64,000 nt of DNA from assembly GCA_943787185.1 (NCBI GenBank), contig CALSLL010000001.1, positions 124,001 through 188,000 of the forward strand. The letters are read 5' to 3'. The DNA comes from UBA10349 sp003485905 (lineage in GTDB: Bacteria > Pseudomonadota > Gammaproteobacteria > Arenicellales > Arenicellaceae). How positions within the stretch are numbered: position 1 is the first letter of the stretch; the number at the start of each line of letters is the position of its first letter. The notes beneath the pieces are model-generated. The model saw only the letters and a program-made list of their open reading frames with translations, was not told where the DNA came from and did not search any database. Of this stretch, positions 37,868 through 47,572 are shown piece by piece. The position numbers and the translations under genes were made by a program.

Positions 37868-38833
37868 CTAATTTTCGGTAATCAATTGCCGAGTAGTACT
37901 TAAGATCTCGCACACTTGCTCAGCCCCATCAAGAATTCGAACGCTATGGCGATGTAATAAGTCCGAATGAACATGATACAAGTGATTGTGTTTCACCGCG
38001 GGGATGCTTGACCAATCCCGCCAATCATCCAACCACTCTGGTGCTTCTTTGGACGTTCCAGCCGCTATGATAACTTCTGGAGTACGCCGGACTATACTTT
38101 CAATACCCACCTTTGGAATTAGTGGCACTGCATCTGCATAAATATTGCGCCCCCCACACAAGCGAATCACGTCGCTAATCAAATGCTCATCATTAATCGT
38201 CATCTGTGGCTCATTCCACAACTGATAATACACAGAGACCGGTTTAACTTTGGAATACAGCGTGCTTAATACGTTTAGGCGCTGACGAAATTGCTTTGCT
38301 TGCCAATTACCACGCTTGGAGTTTCCAGTTAATTCACCCAAAACGGTTAGACTTGTCGCAACATCTTCTAGGCTATGGGACTCAAAGCTATATACACGCA
38401 GCCCCAATTGCCTGAGTCTACTCAAACTTTTATCACCGTTCCCGCTATTCCAGCCTATAACTAAAGTGGGTCTAAGTGCGAGTATCTCTTCGTAGTTAAA
38501 TTTATTATGGCCCCCTATCCGCGGAATATCATTCGCTTGAATAGGATAATCACTAAAACTAACGGTACCTACTATTTCATCGCCTGCACCTACTGAAAAA
38601 AGTAACTCAGTAATATGCGGCGCGAGACTTATAATGCGCTGAACTTCATATTGCTGCCCATCACTAGTGAGAATCGGATTCTCTTGCGCTTGAGATGAGC
38701 TTAGAAACGCAACTGCCAGAACTAATAGTAGGGCTAGGGCTAAAGAAAATACCCTAGGAAAGTTTACTGCCAATGGCGACATCAATTTTACCGGCCAAAT
38801 AGTAAAGGCATATACGTATCGCAGATTAATCAT
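37868..38833 (-). CDS. btuF: BtuF-like periplasmic cobalamin-binding protein
   Basis: 321 residues. The first 50 include a hydrophobic export segment (VFSLALALLLVLAVAFLSSS, cleavage near SQAQ); initiation could be at the internal ATG of MSPLAVNF. The mature part is a class III binding protein: RIISLAPHITELLFSVGAGD, VGTVSFSDYP, ALRPTLVIGWNSG, VYYQLWNEPQMTIND, and VIIAAGTSKEAPEW. Last gene of the riboswitch-controlled unit btuB-btuC-btuD-btuF. Haem or siderophore binding proteins share the fold; the riboswitch makes cobalamin the best call. Confidence 0.87.
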   Translation of the reverse strand: MINLRYVYAFTIWPVKLMSPLAVNFPRVFSLALALLLVLAVAFLSSSQAQENPILTSDGQQYEVQRIISLAPHITELLFSVGAGDEIVGTVSFSDYPIQANDIPRIGGHNKFNYEEILALRPTLVIGWNSGNGDKSLSRLRQLGLRVYSFESHSLEDVATSLTVLGELTGNSKRGNWQAKQFRQRLNVLSTLYSKVKPVSVYYQLWNEPQMTINDEHLISDVIRLCGGRNIYADAVPLIPKVGIESIVRRTPEVIIAAGTSKEAPEWLDDWRDWSSIPAVKHNHLYHVHSDLLHRHSVRILDGAEQVCEILSTTRQLITEN

Positions 38834-38879
38834 ATCTAGCTACTGGTTCACCCAATCAAATACCGAAATTCATAAGATC

Positions 38880-39677
38880 TCACCGTCCAGGTTTTACTAC
38901 GTCATGCAATGCAACAAATTCTTGCTTAGAGTCAGGATTGCTCAAAAAATCGCATTTCACCCGAAACACCGACAAAAGGTTTTCTTTGGTTATCACCGAT
39001 TGCGTATCGGCAAATGCATGTACTCGACCCGCCTTGAGTAAAACAACTCGATCGGCGCAGCTCATAGCCATGTTTATATCGTGTAGTACGACGAGCACTG
39101 AAAAGTCGTTACCTACCAACTTAAGCAACAACTCCAGTAGCAATCTTTGGTGGGCCAAATCAAAATACGACGAGGGCTCATCTAGAATAAGCAAGCGCGG
39201 TAGTTTAGCTGCCTGCCAAACTTGCGATAACACCCTTGCTAACTGAATACGTTGTTGCTCGCCACCAGAAAGGTTGGGATACAATTTTTTGGACAACCCC
39301 TGCGCATCCAGCTCGTTCAATACTTCGTCAACGATCGCCGCATCTATCTCACGACCAGTGTTGTGAGGAATACGCGAAAGATCAGCCACTTCTCGCCCAG
39401 TAAACGGAAAGCTCAGTAGCGACTGCTGCGGTAACACGGCCAAATGTCTTGCCAACGACTGGGGATGCCATTTACTAATAGCGTTACCGTGAAACCTTAC
39501 TGAACCCGACTGCGGTGTTTGCTCTCCTGTAATAGTGCTAATGAGCATACTCTTACCACTACCATTTGGGCCGAGCAAAGCAACTATTTCTCCCCGTTGA
39601 ATATCAAGGCTGACGTCATCAAGCAATCGTTTGCCTGCAATTTCTACAGAAATATTCCTAATTTCTAACATTAGCAA
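38880..39677 (-). CDS. btuD: BtuD-like ABC transporter ATPase
   Basis: 265 residues. Walker A GPNGSGKSML, signature LSGGEQQRIQLARVL, Walker B LLILDEPSSYFDLAHQ, H-loop VVLHDINMA. It belongs to the FepC/HmuV/BtuD group. It overlaps the end of the permease gene by 20 bp, so they are translationally coupled. An ATG three codons into the frame (39671) is an alternative start. Confidence 0.9.
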   Translation of the reverse strand: MLMLEIRNISVEIAGKRLLDDVSLDIQRGEIVALLGPNGSGKSMLISTITGEQTPQSGSVRFHGNAISKWHPQSLARHLAVLPQQSLLSFPFTGREVADLSRIPHNTGREIDAAIVDEVLNELDAQGLSKKLYPNLSGGEQQRIQLARVLSQVWQAAKLPRLLILDEPSSYFDLAHQRLLLELLLKLVGNDFSVLVVLHDINMAMSCADRVVLLKAGRVHAFADTQSVITKENLLSVFRVKCDFLSNPDSKQEFVALHDVVKPGR

Positions 39678-40689
39678 AACTGTTTTGTCTTAATAACAGA
39701 ATAAAGAACGGAACTCCTAAAAGTGCAGTTATCACGCCAACCGGTAACTCAGCTGGTGCAATTACCACGCGCGCGAGTAAATCGGCCATGACGAGGAGCG
39801 AACCGCCAAGCAAGCCCGAGGCAGCTAACAGTATCCTATTGTCAGGTCCGGAAACTAAGCGAACCAAATGCGGCACAATTAATCCTACAAATGTAATATT
39901 TCCAACCATCGAGGTACAAACGCCTACGCCCAGCGCAGTTAGAAAAATCAATCGGCGCTTTAATTTCTCCACCGGCACACCCAGATGCCGCGCTTCAGAT
40001 TCACCCAGTAGCATTGCATTTAGATTGACAGCCTGGCGATTCAATAACAGTAGAAAGGCAAAAAGCATTCCCATCCCTAGCTGTACACGATCCCAATCTG
40101 CCAAATCCAAATTTCCCATTTGCCACAAGCTCATGCGTCGCAACATTTCGTTGTCCGCGATAAACCCCATCAAATTATTTAGCGCGGCGGCTAAAGCACT
40201 GATTGCTATACCAACTAGCAACATGGTAGATACCGACGTACCTCGAGGTCCAGCGGATAAACGATACACTAACCAAGCTGCCAGACTACTACCAACGAAC
40301 GCTCCAAACGCGATCATAGATAAGCCAGCGAACCCACTACCAAGGGCAAGCGAAGACCCAAACACAATAACTAAACTCGCGCCAGTCGACGCACCCGCAC
40401 TAACCCCTATCAAACTTGGATCCGCTAGAGGGTTGCGAAACAATCCCTGTAATACGGCACCTGACATTGCCAATACCACGCCCACCAACATTGATAACAG
40501 TACTCTCGGAAGTCGAATTTCTCGAAGAATCATCCAATCTTGTGTATTTGTATGAATATCAAATATGACCAAGGGCGAAATGTTGGTAGAACCTATAAAT
40601 AAGGCTGCTAGGGCACAGCATGGCGCGGCAAGCCCTAGCAACCAAATTAGTTGTCTACCCGTCAACAAACGCATTTTACTGGTCATCAA
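39658..40689 (-). CDS. btuC: BtuC-like ABC transporter permease (FecCD family)
   Basis: 343 residues with about ten hydrophobic segments. FecCD family blocks: ILREIRLPRVLLSMLVG, AVLQGLFRNPLADPSLIGVS, FVGLIVPHLVRLV (coupling region) and VMADLLARVVIAPAELPVGV. It forms the inner-membrane channel for vitamin B12 with the ATPase that overlaps its 3' end. The TonB receptor gene ends ten bases before its start. Confidence 0.92.
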   Translation of the reverse strand: MMTSKMRLLTGRQLIWLLGLAAPCCALAALFIGSTNISPLVIFDIHTNTQDWMILREIRLPRVLLSMLVGVVLAMSGAVLQGLFRNPLADPSLIGVSAGASTGASLVIVFGSSLALGSGFAGLSMIAFGAFVGSSLAAWLVYRLSAGPRGTSVSTMLLVGIAISALAAALNNLMGFIADNEMLRRMSLWQMGNLDLADWDRVQLGMGMLFAFLLLLNRQAVNLNAMLLGESEARHLGVPVEKLKRRLIFLTALGVGVCTSMVGNITFVGLIVPHLVRLVSGPDNRILLAASGLLGGSLLVMADLLARVVIAPAELPVGVITALLGVPFFILLLRQNSFANVRN

Positions 40690-40699
40690 TCTCGCAAGA

Positions 40700-42568
40700 C
40701 TAAAAGCTTAAGCGAACACCTGCATACGCATTTCGGCCAGCTGAATTAAATCCTGTGACTTCCTGATAGTCCTCATCGGTAAGGTTCTCGATCCGCCCAA
40801 ATAGCTGCCAGGCATCGGTTAATCGGAAGTTTGCGCTGACATCTAACACTTGATAATCATCTAACGGTACTAGACCAACCCCAAACATCTGATCAAATGC
40901 ATCGTTTGCTATTCGATAATTAGCTAGTAATTTCAGATTGTTATCGTCACTGTTAAATCTCAACCCCAAATTTGCAAGCTGCTCTGGTCGACGAGCTCGA
41001 GTAATGCCTTCAGGGGTTTGAGTTTCGTTATAAGTAAAGTTTGCCGTAATACCAAAATTCGCTCCAATCGGAATATCCAACTCAAATTCGACACCGGTTG
41101 ACTCACTACTCCCAGTCGCTTGTAAATACCCGCTAAAACCGATGAGATCAAAGAATATTTCGTCTTCAATTTGTTGATCAAAATAGGTCAACTTAATTGC
41201 AGCTCCACCCGCAAACAGATACTCAACTCCAACATCAAAGCCTTGGCTGGTTTCTTCCTGCAAGTTCAAACCTGCCGCATTTCCGAAAGCAAAGGGCCCA
41301 AAGTTATAAGCCAATTCGGCCAGACTAGGTGCACGAAAGCCATTGCCAAAAGTACTACGCAGTTTAAAGGTATTCCCGTTATCGAGATCCTGCACATACG
41401 CCGCCGAAAGACGCCAGCTGGTATGCGTGCCAAAATCGCTGTTATCATCTCGACGAGCGCCAGCTGTAAAGAATAATCGATCGTCAAAGGAATGCTGATA
41501 TTCCAAAAATAACCCTTTTTGATCCCGGTCCGATTCATCACCCGTGGCGGTGATTTCATATTTTTCATAATCTGCGCCGAACACTATAGTTTGCGAATCA
41601 CCGAAGCCGTATGAACCTAAATATTCCAACTCACTGGTTTCTCCCATGGTCGCAAATGACTTTACGCCTGACTGCAATATCTCTCGATCTATATCGGTCT
41701 TGGCATAGGAAATAGAGTGATCCCCCAATACAGTCTTATACTCCAGTTTCAATTTAGCATTTTGTTGTTTAGAAAATGCCTCACACGCATCTACCGACGG
41801 AAAGCCGCAGTTGTCGAACTCGGTATCGGCGTCAATATCGCGCAAGACTAAAGATGCCCGCACAGCTTTGCTAATATTCCAACCTAATTTGGCATGGATA
41901 GTCGTATTTTTATAACCATCATCATCCCTCAAACTGGTGTCATCGACACGCGCATTGAAGCCATCACTTTCATTGCGTGTGATAGCAAGAGAATAATCCA
42001 TAGCGTTACTCCCTCCGGATAATCGAGCGGCTGTGTTAACAGTCCCATAAGAACCTGATTCGATAGAAACACCTCCTGCCATCGTTTCACCAGCAGATCG
42101 GGTAATAATATTTACTACCCCTCCAGCATCAGCTCCATACATAAATGCCTGCGGTCCACGCAGAACTTCAACACGCTCCACGTCGTAGCTGGACAATAAA
42201 TTTTCGATCTGCGGCCCAATCTGCGTGCTCGTTGGGTCCGACATATTGACCCCGTCTATCAACACCATAGTTCGAAAACCTTCTTCGCCGCGAATCCTCA
42301 AAGCGGTCGCTTTGCCCTGTCCACCACTATTGCTAACTGCAATACTGGCTTCGGTTCTCAAGAGGTTAGCTATTGAGCTATACCCTTTAAGTTCAAGCTC
42401 TTCGCGATTAATAATAGTGACTGAAGTCGCTATTTGTCTCATCGGCACCTCAATACGGCTAGAAGTAACCGTTAACTCATCGTAGACATTTTGATTTTTT
42501 GATTGCGCCAGCGTCAACTCAGCACCGCTTAATAGTGCCAAAGACGCAGCTATAGGTAAGTATTTCAC
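40700..42568 (-). CDS. btuB: BtuB-like TonB-dependent cobalamin receptor
   Basis: 622 residues, outer-membrane beta barrel. N-terminal signal peptide ends near LTLAQ; the TonB box region is DELTVTSSRIEVP, close to that of E. coli BtuB; the plug domain has LKGYSSIANLLRTEAS and VEVLRGPQAFMYGADAGGV; the C terminus ends with aromatic Phe (AYAGVRLSF), as barrel proteins require. The start codon is GTG with GAGGA in front. The cobalamin riboswitch 74 bases upstream fixes the substrate as vitamin B12 or a relative. Confidence 0.92.
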   Translation of the reverse strand: MKYLPIAASLALLSGAELTLAQSKNQNVYDELTVTSSRIEVPMRQIATSVTIINREELELKGYSSIANLLRTEASIAVSNSGGQGKATALRIRGEEGFRTMVLIDGVNMSDPTSTQIGPQIENLLSSYDVERVEVLRGPQAFMYGADAGGVVNIITRSAGETMAGGVSIESGSYGTVNTAARLSGGSNAMDYSLAITRNESDGFNARVDDTSLRDDDGYKNTTIHAKLGWNISKAVRASLVLRDIDADTEFDNCGFPSVDACEAFSKQQNAKLKLEYKTVLGDHSISYAKTDIDREILQSGVKSFATMGETSELEYLGSYGFGDSQTIVFGADYEKYEITATGDESDRDQKGLFLEYQHSFDDRLFFTAGARRDDNSDFGTHTSWRLSAAYVQDLDNGNTFKLRSTFGNGFRAPSLAELAYNFGPFAFGNAAGLNLQEETSQGFDVGVEYLFAGGAAIKLTYFDQQIEDEIFFDLIGFSGYLQATGSSESTGVEFELDIPIGANFGITANFTYNETQTPEGITRARRPEQLANLGLRFNSDDNNLKLLANYRIANDAFDQMFGVGLVPLDDYQVLDVSANFRLTDAWQLFGRIENLTDEDYQEVTGFNSAGRNAYAGVRLSF

Positions 42569-42641
42569 AAGATAGTTCCTCAGGTTAAAGTTGCACTGAG
42601 GGAGAGATTACGGGGGGAACAAGAACAAGATTGAACACCCG

Positions 42642-42776
42642 CGACAAAGCCCTCCGCTTCATCATTACAAGTTACCTGTTGGCCGGTGTCGGGCTTAACG
42701 CGATGCGCTTTACCGTTGCGGGGGCAGCGAGGGAAATCCTATAGAGGACACCCTACTTCCCGTTTACCCTTTGTCG
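42642..42776 (-). promoter_or_regulatory. Cobalamin (AdoCbl) riboswitch
   Basis: On the minus strand the highly conserved B12 box GCTGCCCCCGCAACGGTAA is followed by AAGCCCGACACCGGCC, and preceded by the GGGAAG...GGGTG segment. CGACAAAG at the 5' end (42769-42776) pairs exactly with CTTTGTCG at the 3' end (42642-42649), an eight-pair P1 stem. It ends 73 bases before the GTG of btuB and should lower expression of the uptake operon when cobalamin is plentiful. No T-tailed terminator is visible after it, so translational control through the btuB ribosome binding site is the likelier mechanism. Confidence 0.95.
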
Positions 42777-42959
42777 TAACACATGATCGTAATAAGCTGC
42801 GAACAAGCAATTACGCAAAGGCACCATCAGGTAGGGGAATCTTACGGAACAAACAACGCATGCACAAGCGCCGATCAGGGTGAACAAAGCTCGCTCACAA
42901 TTATCGGATATACTAAAACGATTCCTACAGGCGAGCGAACCCTATGTGAACCCTACAAG

Positions 42960-43202
42960 TTATTTGGTCAGATTCTCTTCTAACTCGGCTAACCTTGCCT
43001 CTAATAGCTCCAATTTTGCTCGTGTTTTTGCCAGTACGCCCGTTTGAATATCAAACTCTTCGCGACTAACCACATCCAACTCCTCTAACTTACTTTTCAT
43101 AAGCGCTAGCGAATTGTCTTTTATCGCATCTGCCATCCCAGTAGGCATAGCTTTTCGACCAATTTCAAGGATTGAATCTATAACGTCTTGAGGCTTTTCC
43201 AT
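42960..43202 (-). CDS. ubiK: UbiK, ubiquinone biosynthesis accessory factor
   Basis: 80 residues. BMFP family (YqiC): helical start EKPQDVIDSILEIG, and a C-terminal coiled coil (VLAKTRAKLELLEARLAELE). UbiK helps assemble the soluble complex of ubiquinone hydroxylases with UbiJ under oxygen. It sits downstream of glnK-amtB on the same strand, 154 bp after amtB and beyond a strong terminator, a neighbourhood seen in several gammaproteobacteria. Confidence 0.9.
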   Translation of the reverse strand: MEKPQDVIDSILEIGRKAMPTGMADAIKDNSLALMKSKLEELDVVSREEFDIQTGVLAKTRAKLELLEARLAELEENLTK

Positions 43203-43292
43203 GAACGTAAATATAGCAAAAGATTGCTATCTCAGTTAACAATACTCGATGTATATGCCAATCAATGCAATAAACCCTTTCGCTGAAAATAG

Positions 43293-43319
43293 AAAAAAGG
43301 GGCGCCTAGGGCGCCCCTT
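43293..43319 (-). terminator. Rho-independent terminator of glnK-amtB
   Basis: A ten-pair GC-rich stem, AAGGGGCGCC at 43297-43306 with GGCGCCCCTT at 43310-43319 and a three-base loop. On the minus strand it is followed by six T, and it lies 38 bases after the amtB stop. A textbook intrinsic terminator. Confidence 0.92.
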
Positions 43320-43356
43320 AAAGCAGCTAACAATTAGCTGGAGGAGGAGAAACTTA

Positions 43357-44607
43357 TCATTGCCCGCTAGTGAATTCTGGGTAAGCTTCCAGACCACATT
43401 CAGCAATATCCGCGCCCGCATATTCTTCTTCTTCGGAGATACGGATACCTATAGTCACTTTAATTAGCAGCCACACAATCGAGCTGGTTATGAATACCCA
43501 ACCGAAAATTGTTGCAGCACCGATTAACTGACCAGTAAAGCTTGAGCCATCATTTGTTAATGGTACTAATAACAAACCAAGCAGACCTACCACACCATGC
43601 ACAGAAATCGCACCGACTGGATCATCAATCTTAAGTTTGTCTAAAGTTACAATCGAGAATACAACCAATGCACCGCCTAGGCCACCAAATAGGGTCGCTT
43701 GTAGCGCGGTTGGTGTAGAAGGTTCTGCTGTTATCGCCACCAATCCTGCCAAAGCACCGTTCAGCGCCATTGTCAGATCAGCTTTACCAAACATAATGCG
43801 AGCAATTATTAATGCTGCTATTAATCCTCCAGCGGCTGCTGCATTCGTGTTCATAAACACAACGGCCACACTATTAGCAGACTCGACTGAGGAAGTCGCC
43901 AGCACCGAACCGCCATTAAAGCCAAACCAACCCAACCACAATATAAACGTACCTAAAGTAGCCATTGGTAAGTTAGCTCCTGGCATCGCTTTTGCTTTAC
44001 CATCAGCACTATACTTACCTTTACGTGCACCTAGTAGCAACACCCCTGCAAGCGCAGCGGCCGCACCTGCCATATGCACAATCCCTGAACCAGCAAAGTC
44101 GGAGAAACCAAGATCACCAAGCGTATATAGACCAAAAACAGCCTCACCACCCCATGTCCAGTTTCCTTCCATGGGATATATAAATCCTGTCATGACTACT
44201 GCAAACACCAAGAAGGCCCACAGTTTCATGCGCTCAGCTACAGCGCCAGAAACAATAGACATTGCTGTCGCAACAAAAACGACCTGAAAAAAGAAATCCG
44301 CCGATGGCGCATAGGTCGCAGGTTCTTCTGCACCTGTAAAGCCGTCGCCAGTAATACCACTCAATACAGCGCTTCCTAAATCTGGGTACATAATCGCGTA
44401 CCCACAAAGCATATACATGGTGCAAGCCACTGCATATAACGCAATATTTTTAGTTAAAATTTCAGTAGTATTTTTTGAACGTACTAGACCAGCTTCAAGC
44501 ATCGCAAAACCAGCGGCCATCCACATTACAAGCGCTCCACACATCAAAAAGTAGAAGGTATCAAGCGCGTACTGCGTTTCAATAATTTGATTTTGTAACA
44601 AATCCAT
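43357..44607 (-). CDS. amtB: AmtB, ammonium transporter
   Basis: 416 residues with about 11 membrane segments. The N-terminal segment DTFYFLMCGALVMWMAAGFAM has no separate signal peptide. The pore twin histidines lie in SGIVHMAGAAAALAG and ISVHGVVGLLG; the family signature region FSDFAGSG is also present. It brings in ammonium under nitrogen limitation and is blocked by GlnK, whose gene is 50 bp upstream in the same transcript. Confidence 0.96.
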   Translation of the reverse strand: MDLLQNQIIETQYALDTFYFLMCGALVMWMAAGFAMLEAGLVRSKNTTEILTKNIALYAVACTMYMLCGYAIMYPDLGSAVLSGITGDGFTGAEEPATYAPSADFFFQVVFVATAMSIVSGAVAERMKLWAFLVFAVVMTGFIYPMEGNWTWGGEAVFGLYTLGDLGFSDFAGSGIVHMAGAAAALAGVLLLGARKGKYSADGKAKAMPGANLPMATLGTFILWLGWFGFNGGSVLATSSVESANSVAVVFMNTNAAAAGGLIAALIIARIMFGKADLTMALNGALAGLVAITAEPSTPTALQATLFGGLGGALVVFSIVTLDKLKIDDPVGAISVHGVVGLLGLLLVPLTNDGSSFTGQLIGAATIFGWVFITSSIVWLLIKVTIGIRISEEEEYAGADIAECGLEAYPEFTSGQ

Positions 44608-44657
44608 GGGTTTTCTCCACGTAAGGATTAATTGATTAAAATTTATTTGGCGTCTAG

Positions 44658-44996
44658 TTAAAGAGCTTCATCGCCAGATTCGCCGGTACGGATACGAATG
44701 ACTTGATCAAGATCCATAACAAAAATCTTGCCATCACCAATTTTTCCGTTGTTAGCTGAACTTGAAATAACTTCAACTGTTTGATCGAGCAGATCATCAG
44801 ACACCGCGACTTCGAGCTTAAGCTTTGGCATAAAATCGACGCTATATTCAGCGCCACGATATAATTCCGAATGGCCCTTTTGTCGACCAAAACCTTTTAC
44901 TTCGCTGACCGTCATGCCCTGAATGCCGATGCCTGACAATGCATCTCGAACATCGTCAATTTTGAAGGGTTTGATCACCGCAATTACTAATTTCAT
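44658..44996 (-). CDS. glnK: GlnK/GlnB-type PII nitrogen regulator
   Basis: 112 residues. The start at 44996 is set by the strong GGAGG just upstream and gives the canonical MKLVIAVIKPFK. The T-loop has uridylylation Tyr51 in GHSELYRGAEY; the C-terminal signature is GKIGDGKIFVMDLDQVIRIRTGE. PII proteins sense ATP/ADP and 2-oxoglutarate. Linkage to amtB makes this the GlnK type, which plugs AmtB when nitrogen is sufficient. No clear sigma-54 promoter was found in the upstream sequence. Confidence 0.96.
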   Translation of the reverse strand: MKLVIAVIKPFKIDDVRDALSGIGIQGMTVSEVKGFGRQKGHSELYRGAEYSVDFMPKLKLEVAVSDDLLDQTVEVISSSANNGKIGDGKIFVMDLDQVIRIRTGESGDEAL

Positions 44997-45026
44997 ATTT
45001 ACCTCCGGTAGATAAGCGGGGCACAA

Positions 45027-45390
45027 AGAAGATATGCCTCACCTATTTATTAATAGTTATAAGAAAGGCCTGTAAATGGACAAAACCAGGAAGATACTCG
45101 ATACAATTTGGGGAATACTCATTTTTCAATACCTCAGACTTAATTAAATTGATTTACGATTCGCAAATTTGTTAAATGACAAGCTCAACTACAAAACGAA
45201 TGCCAGCGACATTGTAGTTAAAGCAGGAAGCGTGCCAATTCATAAGTCCTTGAATATCAAACGGTTTAATTTGAATCGATGTTTTTGTGCCCTAAGTAAG
45301 TGCGCATTTATCCTATGCACCAAGATGATTGCCTCCTTCTGGTGCATCACGTTTTTGAATTTCTAACACCGACTAGAAACTGCACCCATA
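45027..45390. other. Intergenic region between glnK and the pnp terminator
   Basis: About 360 bp of AT-rich DNA. It must contain the glnK promoter, but no strong -24/-12 or -35/-10 pair stands out. An open frame of 65 codons at 45169-45366 has no family resemblance and no good ribosome binding site. Confidence 0.3.
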
Positions 45391-45422
45391 AAAAAAGCCC
45401 CGTGGTTAAACGGGGCTTTTAA
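45391..45422 (-). terminator. Rho-independent terminator of rpsO-pnp
   Basis: AAAAGCCCCGT at 45393-45403 pairs with ACGGGGCTTTT at 45410-45420. Flanking A and T runs make it work in either direction, but it lies 20 bases after the pnp stop, so it serves pnp. Confidence 0.93.
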
Positions 45423-45442
45423 ATCGTTTTGGAAAGCTTTAT

Positions 45443-47551
45443 TTAATCGGCTTCCTTCGCTTCTGCAGGTGCCGGATTCACTTCCTTCATACTAAGGCGA
45501 ATACGACCTTGCTTGTCCACTTCCAAGACTTTTACTTCAACTGAATCACCTTCACTCAGATGATCACTAACATTATCCACACGTTCTTCTGAAATCTGAG
45601 ATATGTGTACCAAGCCATCTCGACCCGGTAAAATGTTAACAAAAGCCCCAAAGTCCATAAGCTTAACAACCTTGCCTTTGTAGATTTTATTAACTTCAAC
45701 ATCCGCGGTGATTTCTTCAATACGGGCTTTTGCCGCTTGGGCAGCCGCATTGTCATTTGAAGCGATGCTAACGGTCCCATCATCATTAATATCGATCACG
45801 GCACCAGTTTCTTCGCAAATTGAACGAATAACCGAACCACCCTTACCAATAACATCCCGGATTTTCTCTGGGTTGATTTTGATTAGCATAATTCGTGGAG
45901 CGTAATCAGACATTTCTTCACGCGGAGAACTAATGACCTTACCCATTTCGTCAAGAATATGTAATCGAGCTTCTTTAGCCTGATCCAACGCGAGCTCCAT
46001 TATTTGCTCAGTAATACCATCAATCTTGATATCCATCTGTAAAGCAGTTACCCCACCCGGTGTTCCTGCTACTTTAAAGTCCATATCACCTAAGTGATCT
46101 TCATCACCGAGAATATCAGTCAATACCGCAAATCGGTCACCATCCTTAATCAAACCCATCGCAACACCAGCAACTGGAGCCTTGGTTTTTACACCAGCAT
46201 CCATCAATGCGAGGCTAGTACCACACACAGATGCCATTGAGCTAGAACCGTTAGATTCTGTAATCTCAGACACAACCCGCAGTACATATGGAAACTCCTC
46301 AGCTGTAGGCAAAACAGCGGTGACACCACGACGAGCTAATCGACCATGACCGATTTCACGGCGCTTAGGTGATCCTACTCGTCCTACTTCGCCCACACAG
46401 TACGGAGGAAAGTTATAGTGCAACATAAACCGATCACGCACTTCACCTTCTAATGCATCAATAATCTGTGCATCACGATCGGTACCAAGTGTGGTCACAA
46501 CGAGCGCTTGAGTTTCACCACGCGTAAAGAGCGCTGAACCATGAGCTCTTGGTAAAACACCAGTTTGGACAGAAATTGGCCGAACTGTACGAGTATCTCG
46601 GCCATCGATACGTGGCTCACCACTCAATATACGACCACGTACCACTTGTTTCTCTAGGGTTTTGACTGCGCCCTTAATTTCTCCAGCGGCTAACTCATCA
46701 GTTTCTTCACTGATCAGCTGTTCAGCAACCAAATCTTTTACTGCAGACACTAGGTCTTGACGCTTTTTTTTATCAGCAGTTTGATACGCTTCTGTCATTC
46801 CGGCTTCAGCAATTCCAGCAACCGTTGCAGCCAACTCAGTATTTGCCACCGGCGCTTCCCAAGCCATCGGTTCGGTACCAACTTCGGCTGCCAATTCGGC
46901 AATTGTATCGATCGCAGTTTGCAATTGCTCATGACCGAACATTACAGCGCCGAGCATCACATCTTCCGCCAATTCCTTAGCTTCGGATTCAACCATTAGC
47001 ACTGCGCCTTCTGTACCTGCTACAACCAAATCCAACGCAGACTGTTCAGTCAGTTGAGTTGCTGATGGATTGAGCACATAGTCGCCCTCAATATAGCCAA
47101 CTCGAGCTGCACCAATTGGTCCGTTAAATGGGATGCCAGAAATAGCCAAAGCTGCTGAGGTCCCAACCATCGCAACGATTTCAGTATCGATCTCTGGATC
47201 AACTGACAGAATAGTACAAACGACCTGAACGTCATTACAGAATCCTTTCGGAAACAATGGACGAATCGGTCGATCAATAAGACGACAAGTCAGAATAGCT
47301 TTTTCTGAAGGTCTACCTTCACGTCGGAAGAAACCACCCGGAATACGACCGGCGGCATAAGTACGTTCTTCAACATCAACGGTTAGTGGCATAAAGTCAC
47401 GTGGTTTAGCATTGCGAGAACAAACAACGTTCACCATAATTTGGGTTTCACCCAAACTGGCAATTACTGAACCCGCAGCCTGACGTGCTATTTCGCCCGT
47501 TTCCAATCGAAATTCGTTTTGACCATACTGAAAGGTCTTAGTTATTTTCAT
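45443..47551 (-). CDS. pnp: Pnp, polyribonucleotide nucleotidyltransferase
   Basis: 702 residues. Two RNase PH-like domains (N-terminal QYGQNEFRLETGEIARQA, second core FTRGETQALVVTTLGTDRDAQ), a KH domain with GXXG in IRDVIGKGGSVIRSI, and a C-terminal S1 domain (GKVVKLMDFGAFVNILPGRDGLVHISQIS). Phosphorolytic 3'-5' exonuclease of the degradosome. Follows rpsO after 21 bp, the classic arrangement, and ends before a strong terminator. Confidence 0.98.
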   Translation of the reverse strand: MKITKTFQYGQNEFRLETGEIARQAAGSVIASLGETQIMVNVVCSRNAKPRDFMPLTVDVEERTYAAGRIPGGFFRREGRPSEKAILTCRLIDRPIRPLFPKGFCNDVQVVCTILSVDPEIDTEIVAMVGTSAALAISGIPFNGPIGAARVGYIEGDYVLNPSATQLTEQSALDLVVAGTEGAVLMVESEAKELAEDVMLGAVMFGHEQLQTAIDTIAELAAEVGTEPMAWEAPVANTELAATVAGIAEAGMTEAYQTADKKKRQDLVSAVKDLVAEQLISEETDELAAGEIKGAVKTLEKQVVRGRILSGEPRIDGRDTRTVRPISVQTGVLPRAHGSALFTRGETQALVVTTLGTDRDAQIIDALEGEVRDRFMLHYNFPPYCVGEVGRVGSPKRREIGHGRLARRGVTAVLPTAEEFPYVLRVVSEITESNGSSSMASVCGTSLALMDAGVKTKAPVAGVAMGLIKDGDRFAVLTDILGDEDHLGDMDFKVAGTPGGVTALQMDIKIDGITEQIMELALDQAKEARLHILDEMGKVISSPREEMSDYAPRIMLIKINPEKIRDVIGKGGSVIRSICEETGAVIDINDDGTVSIASNDNAAAQAAKARIEEITADVEVNKIYKGKVVKLMDFGAFVNILPGRDGLVHISQISEERVDNVSDHLSEGDSVEVKVLEVDKQGRIRLSMKEVNPAPAEAKEAD

Positions 47552-47572
47552 CTATTATTCCTCTTAAGCGCT

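Noticed and set aside
39788..40555. Plus-strand open frame of 255 codons opposite btuC
   Set aside because: Low-complexity antisense of a membrane protein gene; same for the 216-codon frame at 43637-44287 opposite amtB and the 176-codon frame at 10095-10625 opposite lpd.
42777..42959. Open frames of about 65 codons between the riboswitch and ubiK
   Set aside because: They overlap the riboswitch sequence in the antisense direction and have no ribosome binding site or family signal. A short direct repeat (GAACCCTA twice near 42936-42955) was seen but is too small to interpret.
45027..45160. Sigma-54 promoter for glnK
   Set aside because: Expected from the gene's regulation in other bacteria, but no GG-N10-GC pair with good flanks was found.
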